From positions 1-54,815 of the forward strand of contig CAICTM010000650.1 in assembly GCA_903772945.1 (NCBI GenBank): a stretch of DNA of 54,815 nt, in the 5' to 3' direction. Positions within the stretch are counted from its first letter, which is position 1. The number at the start of each line of letters is the position of its first letter. A model generated the notes under the pieces. It ran no database searches, was not told where the DNA came from, and was given only the letters and a program-made list of their open reading frames with translations. Below are positions 32,159-42,173 of this stretch, piece by piece. A program made the position numbers and the translations under genes. This DNA is from Seminavis robusta. Its lineage: Eukaryota > Bacillariophyta > Bacillariophyceae > Naviculales > Naviculaceae.

Positions 32159-35100
32159 CTAGAAACCGGAGCAGCCGCAGTGGCCACACCCACACAAAGA
32201 AGCAGAGCAATCAAATGTCAGCAAAGGGTACTCATCGCTTCCATCACTAAATTCTCCAATGTGCCTGCCAGCAACGCGACTGATCCAGCGGACACCATCT
32301 GCCACATTGCACAATCCCTCTGGGACCACTCCGGTGATTCCTTGGTTGCCAGATACATCCATCACTTCCAAAGTCTGCTCCAAGTTCTCCAACACGGTTG
32401 GGACAGTTCCAGATAGACTGGCGTTGTTCACCAAGATCCTGCTGAGGGTGCTCACTTGTGCCAACTCTGCTGGAATCGTTCCGCTCAGATCCGAGTTGTG
32501 ATCCAACCAAAGACCAAACAAATTTGACATGGTCCCGAGTTCCGTGGGGATGGTTGAATTGAGCTGGTTGTGATACAGGACAAGACGCCTGTTTGACGTC
32601 ATTCGACCATACTCTGATGGAGGAGCAGCATACAAACAGCACTGTATCAGAAGAGGCAATGCACACCAATGCACGCACACATCCAAAATTAACTCAAAAC
32701 AAGTCAAATTTTACGAACCAGAAGGGATCGCCCCTGTAAACGCGTTCTCGCCAAAGTACATTCCTGCCAGCTGGGACATGGCTCCATATTCAGACGGCAG
32801 AGGGCCCGTCAATTCTGGGTTAAGGAAGGCGGAAAAGTTTTTCATATTGGTGCACAAGCCTATTTCAGTTGGAAGCGTTCCAGTCATATGTGCAAAGCGC
32901 GGGATATTAAGAATCGTGAGCTTCGTCAGCCGTCCTAGTTCGGTCGGGATTCTTCCCTTCAAGCCAATGGCGCCTTGAGGAAGGGAAGGTGGTGTTAGAG
33001 GAAGAAGAGAGTGTGGCAGGATTTCTGGGAGTGGACATTGAACATCGATAACTCACCCATGAAAAATATTTCAAGCGTGTTTGATAGCAAACCAACTTCG
33101 GTCGGGATGGTCCCTGTCAAGTATTCGTTGACATTCGCAAAGAAACGTTTAAGATGGATGAAGGATTCAAAAAAGGAATTTGGGATCGTGCCCTTCAAAG
33201 AGTTCGATCCAAAATGAATTTCCCGGAGCTGCATCCAGCCAGCCAGCAAGCAATTTATTTTTGGAAAAAAGGCATGAGAAAAAGCGAACATGAGTGCCAA
33301 TTCGCTTTGCTCCCTCTTCGCAACACTGCCTAATAAAACTCACCTCGGTCATCAATTCCAATTCCCGTGGTATCGTTCCATCGAGATCGTTTCCTTCCAT
33401 GTAGAGATACTCATAGTGCTGATTGACGGTTTCATTGTAGAGGCATTGAGTTTCCCGAAGCCTGCGTCCGGTCCACCACCAACGACACTCATCCGTGTTG
33501 TAATCGAGCCAATTGGCATTGTTTTGCCACTCTCGACCATTTGTGGAATAAAAGAATGTGGCGAGGGCAAATCGTTGATGCAACCTCCAGAGTTCATGTG
33601 TATCAAACGCTGGATCCTCAATCACCCATTGATAGGCTCTGGCTTGTGGCGACGACGGGTCTTGTTCCATAATGTTCATGGTGTAGTCGGGAAGAGGAAA
33701 GAGTGTGGACAATTGCGTGGGTGCTTGCGTTGCGTTATTGCCATTACTGGCGCCCACCACTGCGGGCCCAGGAGCCACGGCAGTAGTGGTAGTATCACCA
33801 CCGACACCAATGACGACAAAGACAACGACCAAAGCCCCTCCAATCATGAGCAACGCCAGAACCCCAACTACCAGGATGTATCGTTTTCGTAGCTGCCGTT
33901 TTCGCAGCTGTGCATCTCGCTGTGCCTGTTCGACATTGTATGGTTGCGCTGGAGTCACTTCCATGTCATTGAAATCTTCATCTGGCACCATATCGGCCAC
34001 AGCCAAGCCTTCGTCGTGGTTGGGTACTGGCATTGGCGTGGGGGATCCGGCTGGACTGTTATTCGTAGTAGTATCGCCACCCGGAGACCACGTCGGGGCT
34101 GGAACGTTGGGCTGTGGATCGATGGTGTTACGTGTATTTTTGGACGTTCCCGACAACACGGATGCTTCTTCGTGAATAATAGTATTATCATGTTGCGTGG
34201 ACGTTCCGACTGGATCAAGATCCGGCAATGGCACGTGCACACCACCATCGGGAAGCCTGGAACGAGAGCTGAGTCGTCGTGCGGCGTCTGGAGTTCCTCT
34301 GAGTCCCTTGGTGATGGAGCTGTTGCTGTTGGTGGAGCTGGTGACGGATTGATCCATGCTCTGTTGGCCGTTTCGGCTCCCGCGCATGGATGCGTGATGG
34401 CTGAGAGGCGACGCCGCACTCTTGGCCGAAGCCCGTCGTTTGGCCTCTGTGAGTTTTGTGTCTGTGGACGATCTTCGTCGTTGTTGTTGATTGGAGGAGG
34501 CTTGTTGCTGGACAACGTGATCACTCCCACCTCCTGAGAGGGTGTCGTGACGTAGGTGTGGCACGGTGGCCACATTTCTTGCCGCTTGTGACTGACGAGT
34601 GCGCTGTACGGCAGGATGGGTATCTTGTTTTTTGCGCAAGCCATTTTGTGTCGTTCTGTGTGCTTGCATTTCTTCTGGTGTCATTTTGGAATTGTCTCCT
34701 TCTTCTAATAGTGAATTGGGATCATTGTCACCACCTGGGATGGACACAGCACCCGGTCTGACGCCCCCTGAAAGTTTTGGTGATGCCTTTTTTTTGTCCC
34801 GAGCTGATTTGGTAGTATCGGTATCCGTGGTCTCTACTCCCATGACAGTAGGCCCCAGTGGCACAATGGGTTCTACTCCCATGACGGTGGGTCCTGTGGT
34901 AATATTAATACCTGTGGTACCATAGTGACCATCTGGTTCTAATTTTGGTGGAATATCTGGAATATCATCAGTCATGATTGGGAGTTGAATGTCATAGTCT
35001 TGGCCATGTTCAGGTTCATTAGAGCTGCTTCCACCAGTGATGAGTTCATGATCTTCTGTACTGACCGCCGCCATGTCAGCCCATTGCCGATTATTTTCTT

Positions 35101-35338
35101 GTTTTTCCATTTCTTGTTGCGATTTTCGAAGGGCTTGTTTTTCTTCTGACGTCAAATTGGAAACGTCTCGATTTTGAAGAGAATTAGAAGCCATGGCAGC
35201 AGCGCCAGGGACAGACAAAGCTCCTGGTCTGGGATCAGCAGCAATAGTAGACGGAGGTGGAATCTGAAGAAGGGAACCTTCCGTGCTGACAGCCGCCATT
35301 GCTGCCCATTCTTCCAACTCATCCACATCCACACTCAT
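32159..35338 (-). CDS. LRR receptor-like membrane protein without kinase, four exons, 958 aa
   Basis: Exons are 35338-33344, 33228-33057, 32973-32719 and 32613-32159. Introns of 115, 83 and 105 nt use donors GTGAGT, GTGAGT and GTTCGT (phases 0, 1, 1), and the frames join exactly. Residues 1-485 are a cytosolic low-complexity region containing two copies of a module (RPGALSVPG...SNLTSEEKQALRK and RPGAVSIPG...SKMTPEEMQAHR) and repeats of MAAVSTE and GPTVMGVE. A transmembrane segment (RYILVVGVLALLMIGGALVV, about 486-511) follows a basic stop. The outer part has a cap (LWRLHQRFALATFFYSTNGREW, WLDY..EC) and plant-type LRRs, GTIPxEL, in ENDLDGTIPREL, NSLKGTIPN, YLTGTIPTEVG, TGTLPTEIG, TGPLPSEYG, NSTIPTELG and SGTIPAELA. 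The end is Cys-rich (CGCGHCGC). Type II orientation is likely. Ligand and partner unknown; this architecture recurs in pennate diatoms. Confidence 0.9.
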
Positions 35339-36173
35339 CTTATTCTTCTTAATCAAACCAATAAAAGGTAACTTAAGGTACCTAGCTTAGGCTAACTTTG
35401 CTCAGCTTTAGTCAAGTCACAGAGTGGATTACTGGTGTCTGATCATGCAGATAGCTCAGCTTGGCTTACATGTATTAGCTTTGCTCTCAGCTTAGCTCTC
35501 GGCTTGATGGTTTGGGTTGGTGGAGGAAACAAAGATGAGGCTCGGATCCAATTTCATCTCCAAAAATAGTGCGTCCGTAAAAATGGTTCAAATTACTAGA
35601 ATAGTAAACCTTTCCAAGCAAAATTTACTTCAGTTCGGGCTATTATTGTATCAACGACCCAACACAGTTGCCGCCAACAAACAGTACACATTAGGGTTTA
35701 AGGACGTGGATACTTGTATCTTGGCAATTCGAAGACGTGGATACAATATATATTTGAAGAAGGGTAAGGCTTTAATTAAATGACATGGTGACACTGTTTC
35801 GAAGGAACAGGCTCGTAAACTGCGACCAGTATTTTACCACGTCTTGCCTTCATTTATTTAGAAGATCTTGGTTACGGGATGCAGAAGGGTAAAGAAATCA
35901 TTTAGAGTTTGAGAGAGTCAACGGAAGTTGGCAAGTTGGCAACCAAAAATTTTAAATAGAAAACAGATGCTCGAGCTCTGCTCGCTGAAACTTGTCTTTT
36001 ACAAGGGTCTCACTTTAAAAAAAATATAGTAGTACATTTTGCTACGCAAGTCCAGGCGCACGGTACGTCAGTACGCCAGAGAAGTACCATTCCCTCGAAA
36101 GCTGAAGGAAAGCTCATAAAAAACGGACTCGACACAACACAAACAGCAAACACAACAAAAACAAAACAAAAAA
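35339..36173. promoter_or_regulatory. Divergent intergenic region between the LRR gene and Hint gene B
   Basis: The LRR gene starts leftward at 35338 and the Hint gene rightward at 36174, so this 835-bp stretch must hold both promoters. Near the LRR start there is a cluster of imperfect AGCTYAGCTT words (about 35370-35510). Just before the Hint ATG is a CA/A-rich leader (about 36135-36173). No ORF with an ATG start and domain signal is present. Confidence 0.5.
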
Positions 36174-37259
36174 ATGAGCAAGATGATGAGCAAGATGATG
36201 ATCCAGTCCCTTCTGTTGCTGTTGTTGCTGGTGTTGTCTGTGTCTGCTGAGGCTACTACTAGCAATCTTCGAAGGCTGGATGAAGATGGACCTGGTGGTG
36301 GTGTGTCAGGAGGTACAGAGTCTACTGTAGATAGAGGTAACCCCGACGGTTGCTTTAGTCCTTCCAGTCTAGTCTTGGTCAAGGGAGTGGGACCTGTGGC
36401 TCTTCAAGATTTGACAGTAGGATCTGAAATTTTGACTCAAGACAGTGATTTCAACAATCAGTATCAGTACATGAACCGGTACGAGACTGTCTACGCCATG
36501 GGCCATTTTGACAAAAACACAAAAACGCAATTCCTTCAAATCAAAACTTCCAAATCCGAAAATGCCATGGAAATCACTCCCAATCATTTGGTATACGTTC
36601 AAGGCAACAAAGATCCTGTCAGGGCAGATCAACTCCAGGTAGGGGATGCTCTCCAGTCACCTGATGGACAACTTGTCAAGGTCACCAGTATTGCCAAGAC
36701 CACTCTTCAGGGACAAATGTCTCCTCTCACTCCAACTGGAAAATTCATGCTTTTGTTGGATCAAAATCAAAATCAAAACCAACAAATCTTGGTACAAGTC
36801 TCCACCTACATTGATTATCCACTAGCTGCCAGGGTCCCGTTCTTGCAAAGACATGTCAACTCCTTGACACACATCTCTGTGTCTCCCTTTCGATTCTTCT
36901 GTACTGCTGTCACTCCCAACAGTCCCTACTGCCAAGAATACTCGGAACAAGGAATTCCTCTTGGATTGGAACTTTGGAAGGCTTTGGCAGACAAGGCGCT
37001 CCACAGGGACACTTCCACGCTGCAAATGGTGCTCTACCTGGGAGTATTCTTCCTTATTGCCATTCTCTTTGTCTTTATGGAAGCAATGATCAAGGTACCA
37101 CTCACCATTTGGATTGTACTACTGGGAATGCAGCGTCTCGTATTCACCAAATACAACTCCTTGCGCAAACAAGAACAGCTAAACAGCGCTCGCAAGAATG
37201 CCACCAACAAGGTCAAGAATGCCACCAAGGGGGGAGCCGCGAAACTCAAGTTTGTCTAA
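36174..37259 (+). CDS. Secreted/membrane Hint (Hog-type) domain protein B, 361 aa
   Basis: Single exon. The signal peptide (QSLLLLLLLVLSVSA) ends near residue 25. A short pro-region of about 34 aa with NLRRLDED (RXL motif) leads to Gly59-Cys60-Phe61, the exact Gly-Cys-Phe junction of Hedgehog autoprocessing domains. The Hint module then shows VALQDLTVGSEIL, the TxxH box TPNH (T135, H138) in MEITPNHLVYVQG, VRADQLQVGDAL and KVTSIAKTTLQGQMSPLTP. Two hydrophobic segments (VLYLGVFFLIAILFVF, LTIWIVLLGM) precede a Lys/Asn-rich tail. It is clearly paralogous to the Hint gene at 29919-31040 (shared FLQ-KTS-SENAME...HLVYVQG blocks) but has no intron and an intact Gly at -1. Predicted to cut itself and release a small secreted peptide, possibly as an ester if it can use a sterol-like acceptor. 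The start MSKMMSKMM carries a 12-bp duplication. Confidence 0.88.
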   Translation: MSKMMSKMMIQSLLLLLLLVLSVSAEATTSNLRRLDEDGPGGGVSGGTESTVDRGNPDGCFSPSSLVLVKGVGPVALQDLTVGSEILTQDSDFNNQYQYMNRYETVYAMGHFDKNTKTQFLQIKTSKSENAMEITPNHLVYVQGNKDPVRADQLQVGDALQSPDGQLVKVTSIAKTTLQGQMSPLTPTGKFMLLLDQNQNQNQQILVQVSTYIDYPLAARVPFLQRHVNSLTHISVSPFRFFCTAVTPNSPYCQEYSEQGIPLGLELWKALADKALHRDTSTLQMVLYLGVFFLIAILFVFMEAMIKVPLTIWIVLLGMQRLVFTKYNSLRKQEQLNSARKNATNKVKNATKGGAAKLKFV

Positions 37260-38604
37260 CTATTAATAGTTAGTGTGCAACCACAAAGTCAGCAAAAAAA
37301 GAAAACAGAAACATCTTCGTACTACATATATACATGTACATGCAATACAGGAATGCGCGAAACCACAAGTCACCACATAACACAAAGTTGGATGTATGAT
37401 TGATTACACGAAACAAGAAATCAAGAAATCCTACGTGATCTACTAGTACAAGCACTCCATGCATGCTTGATTCTCAGAAATGCTCGTTCCGACACAGATA
37501 TATCATATCATACAGATACGGTGGTCTGTCATAATTTAATAATGAATGCGTCTTCGTTTTCGTACTAGCTACCGGTAAGGTAGCCAGGACTGCTGGAGTA
37601 GCCACCAGTATCTATTTTCCCCCATTCTTTTCGCCTCGGAATCGAATCGAATCGAATTGGCGAAATGCGTACAAGATACGAGTGCAGGTGAGGCAGCTGG
37701 CTACGGTAGCCTTCAGGTGTTGCTCTGCTGGATAAGTTCTGCACTCGACTCGATTCTGGCTGGGCCCACCATGGCTGGTGGGGCTGGAGATCCACCTCTG
37801 TCATGGAGTGATGTACAGGTACACGTACGGTCTTCAAGCTACCGGTACCGTATTTATACTTGTCTTGAGTTGCGGTACCACACAATGGATGTGGTCACTG
37901 TGGCCCGTCGAGCTACCGGTAGCTGATGAGGGCCCACCCGTACCGGTACATGTACGGTACCATGAAGTTTGCCGACAAAGGCTAGCTATAGCTTGGTCCG
38001 TCTCGAGGGCACATGGGGATCGAGATCCACCATTCGGTTGCGTTGTACCAGGTACCAGAATGACACAACGGGACGTCGAGAATCAGATCACAAATCAGCA
38101 GCGCCGTGATGTGAAAAATGGTGTAATACCAGCCTTACTGGCTATGTCACGCCCAATTTTTAGGACCGCTCGCGGCATCCATCCGTTGCGCAAAAGGTCC
38201 TAATCACCAAAGGACAATTTTTCAAATACTTAGATACTGTTGGAACGAAGACATGTTGGCATGGTCGATCATCTGGCAGGCTCCATGTGGATTTCGAAAT
38301 GGCGCTAACTTTGTTTCTGGCGGCATTTTGTTTTCTGGGCTGCAAGCCTCTTCGAGAAAGGCAACCAAATCCATCGTCATTGCCATCCTTACTTACTTAC
38401 TTTAGATAGCTAGCTACTAGATAGAGCTATAGTTGGCTACCCATCCCTTCAGTTATCCACAGCAAGTGCCGCACTCAGTCTACTATACTCAGATTGTTTC
38501 CACTTGTCTCCATTGATCTGACATTGACGCCATTATCCCATCTTCTCTTCTCTTGCATACCCATCGGTATATACCGGAACCCATAGTCTTTGATACTTGC
38601 TACC
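37260..38604. other. 1.34-kb spacer with many ACCGGT/GTAC palindromes
   Basis: No supported gene. Dense in GTACCGGTACC-like words at 37830-37965. The last part is the promoter region of the gene at 38605. Confidence 0.45.
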
Positions 38605-41600
38605 ATGATACCTCGATTTCTTGTCTGCTTTCTTTTGCTGCCTTCAGTGGTAGTGAGTGGTAGTACTGTCAGTACTACTAGTAGTAAGAAGATCAGTGGA
38701 GGCTACTTTTCGTTATCGCTCAAGGCTCAGGCTAGTACTAGTAGAGGTTCTTCTGGTTCTACTGGCAATTTGCGTGGTTTGCAGGACGCCGACGATGATT
38801 TCTTTGATGACGTCAAGGACAATATGAACATGAACAACAACAACGATATTAATAATAATATGGACAATGGCGAATTCCCAGACGATGAGTATCATTGCCG
38901 CGATCCTGAACTGGTGGAAGAAGCCTTTTGGAAGGACAAGACAGTCCAGTGTGATTGGGACACTCACGAGTGGATTCTAGACAAACTAGATGAAGACGAA
39001 ATTCCAGAGCATTGCATAGACGAAGAGTTCGAATTCCAAACGGTGAAAGACCTAAGAGACTGGCAAGAACCGTGCTACCTATGGATGACTCTGTATGGAG
39101 AATTGGCTCCTTCGACAGCTCCTTCCCCGGCTCCTTCAGACCCAACTCCTAGCATTCCTGGTAGTAAGTTACCCACACTATCATTCTTCATCTTATATCA
39201 TTGACATCTCCAACCTGAACTAACCCTTGACATACACATGTCTCTTTTTCATGCTTTGTTTTGTGTTGTGTTTTATCAGCCATTCATACAATGCTACCTT
39301 TTGGGGCCCTTGCAAACACCACCACTAGTGATTCCAATACAACTGCCCCCACTGCCGATGCTTCCACCTTGGCTGTCACCACTACGGGGCCTACTAGCCA
39401 GCAGCCCTCTGAAGCAATGACAACCTCTCCCACTTCCTCTCCCATCCAACTCACATCTTCTCCCACACAATCTCCGACGCCAGCACCATCCGAAACCACA
39501 ACTGATGCCATTACTGGCATTCCCACTCTGGAACCCACTGCTGCTGTGACGTCTGAACCATCTGCCGAGCCCACTCCAGCGGTCGCTCTAGAGATTACCT
39601 CCATTCCACACTTAGATCATGAATACACCCATGATTTCACGGAAGAAGCCGTAAACACGGTACAAGCAAACACTCCACTTGTCCCAATGCCCACGCCCGA
39701 CAAGGCACCCACTCGCACGTATCCTCCCGTCACCCTGCCTGCCATTACGCCTCCCATGGAAGAATACTCTCCTGCCGGACCTCATATCTACGAAATACCA
39801 ACCATGGTCATGACGTACCTCATTGATCCCGCAAGGCGAAGAAACTTGATTTGGATGCATATGGATCGAGACGTTCTAGAAGATGTCACTGCCTCTCATG
39901 TCGAAACGGAGATTCGAAGATCACTCACGTTCTGGTGGGAACAACAGCCAGGAGCCGAACAACAGGGACCCCTACAAGTCGCCGTTGATGTATCCCTCAC
40001 GTCCGTACGATCCTTCTTGTTGCCAAACGAAACCATGGTTGCAACAGAAGCTCTCTCGGGAGTTGTATCCGTACTCGAACCCTCCAATGGAGCCATGGCG
40101 GCCAAGGCGACCACCACCACCACGGTCGTCGTCAATCAGCCACAAGTCAAATGGCCCGAATCGATTGAAGAACAAATGGAAGCTGCCTTTCATGGGAATG
40201 CGCTACGCCGATACGTTCGACGCCTCAAAACTTCCTCCGATCCCATCTTGCAACGCACCGACTACATTGAAGTGGGATTGCCACTCGATCTACTCGCCAG
40301 CAATACCAACAACGTGGATACCACCAATACCAATATTCCACCCAACAATCCAGCATCGTCCACGAATCCCAACGACAATGTGGAAGCCGCTACAGTATGG
40401 TCCGTTGGGGGCGTCGAGTTTAGTCTCACTACGCTTGCCATTATTGCCGGTTCCATTGCACTCTTTAGCATCTTCTTGCTGCTCTGTGTTTGCTGGAAGT
40501 TACGGGCCATTCGCAAGCAGCAACAGTTGGACGAACTAAATCTCCTCCCGACCAGTACTAAGCCTTCTCACAGCACAGAGGAGGGATCGGAAGGCGACGA
40601 CAACAACAATGACAAGAACAAGAACAAAAAGTCACGACGCACGTTGAGAGGCAACAAGAAAGGCAAGGGAGTCAAAGAAGAGGAGAGCGTGGCAGAACGT
40701 TCTGCGGAAACAACCACCAACGATCCAACCAACCGCTATTACCAACGATACGTGGCAGAGACGGATGATCGCTCCTTGGCCACCTCCACCTACAGTTACT
40801 TGGATTCCAACTTGCATGGAAACGGTGGTATCAGCTTGGCTCCCTCCTATCTCTACGGAAATGATGATGCCAGTCTCCAGTCCAAGGCCATGTGGTCTCT
40901 CATTGATGGGATCACCAATCAAGGGGATGAAGAAGTCGACGTGCATCCGGATGCCAACTACACCTACGATCAAACCGCTAGTCCCAGCATGTCTCGACCC
41001 GTTGCTTCTTCCAGCTCGGGAGCTGTCAAGACACCAGACGCCAATTTTATCAGTCCTCGCAACATGACCATTTCCACCATCAAACGAGACAGCACAAATC
41101 CTCTGAGCTACGATGAAGAAACGGATAACCTGTCCTTGACAAGCATGGGTGGTGGCATTTCCTATGCCGATCGTGTTTCGTTTGCGGCTGCCTCTTCGGC
41201 CGAAAGTCCCATGGCAGCGGAACCCAAGACCGAGCCAGCCAACACACCCACAGACAACGCTCCGACAACCGAAGACCACGAGGCGAGAAACATGGCCTAC
41301 CTTGGGATGAGTGCTCGCAAGAAGAAAAACTCCATCGCTTCGTCATCCAGCAACAGTGGTGGCGGGTGTGAGAATACCACTGGGAGTGTCCGCAAGGCGA
41401 TTGGTCAATTGACATCGTGCGCATCCAGCAGCAAGGACCGCCGTGAAGACGAAGAACCAATCGTCATGCCAGCGCCCTCGGATGAAGTCGGAAGCCCACC
41501 CCTTCGGTCCACATCCGTGTCCTCCAAGGATGCGGCTGACAGCACTATACAGGACTTGCATCATCGGTTGGGAGATTCCACCATGAACAGCAAGAACAGC

Positions 41601-41762
41601 GGTTTGCTTCCAGACAAGCTGTTTCCCGATGACACAATTGAAAGTGGTGCTACCAATACAAGTTCTTCCAAGGTCGGTGTCACTGCTACCGTCATGGACA
41701 CATCCAAACTGTTGAAGGACGGAAAGGGCCAGTACGTTATTGATTCCATGTCGTCCTTCTAG
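38605..41762 (+). CDS. Large type I membrane protein with RXL motif and low-complexity tail, two exons, 1013 aa
   Basis: Exon 1 is 38605-39163; intron 39164-39279 (116 nt, GTAAGT...TTTTATCAG, phase 1); exon 2 39280-41762. Layout: signal peptide (PRFLVCFLLLPSVVVSG), Ser/Thr-rich stretch, the motif NLRGLQDADDD (R57-G-L; RXL), an Asn/Asp run, a small four-Cys domain (Cys 98, 116, 137, 157), a long Pro/Ser/Thr linker (APSTAPSPAPS and more), a globular region (about residues 350-525; ETEIRRSLTFWWEQQPG, VDVSLTSVRSFLLPNETM), one transmembrane segment (LAIIAGSIALFSIFLLLCVC, about 567-592) and a 420-aa polar, Ser/Asp-rich cytosolic tail. Secretory signal, RXL site and single membrane span match the plan of silicalemma-associated proteins, but no sequence homology was recognised. 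Convergent with the gene ending at 42174, which has a similar plan. Confidence 0.8.
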
Positions 41763-42173
41763 CTAGCTAGATAGGATGCGTTCAAACGAACAAAGATTTC
41801 CGAGCATGCCCAAAGAAACCTGGGTGCGGCCAAACCCAAACTGGTTCTGTAATGGTGGACACACAAGCAACGTAGAGAATATCCAATGATGGATCATCCG
41901 AGGCAAAAAGTAACCACCTACTATTGTTAGTGATATACATTTCATACTACTAGCTAACTCCTTATTGTCTAATGAAATGGAATTTGGCTGGCAGGACCAT
42001 CCGTTTGGAAGTAGGAAGGTAGTTTCAGGAATTTTCTTGATTCGATTCTTTTGCTTGCTTGCCGGGGATGTATTTGTGCATGCTTGGGGCGCCGTGGTTC
42101 CCTCTTCCAAGCATGCATGCGAGTAGTTGTCGTCTCGCACTCAGAGCTGTAACCAAGAACTGAAGCTTGCTAG
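41763..42173. other. Convergent 3' spacer
   Basis: 410 bp between two convergent stop codons. No gene; the two transcripts probably end here. Starts with CTAGCTAGATAG. Confidence 0.5.

Noticed and set aside
33290..34761. Plus-strand open frames up to 200 aa across the LRR gene
   Set aside because: They are antisense to well-supported LRR coding sequence, have odd Trp/Ser/Arg composition and no domains.
35517..35783. 88-aa plus-strand frame in the divergent promoter
   Set aside because: Starts with TTG, no domain, located where two promoters are required.
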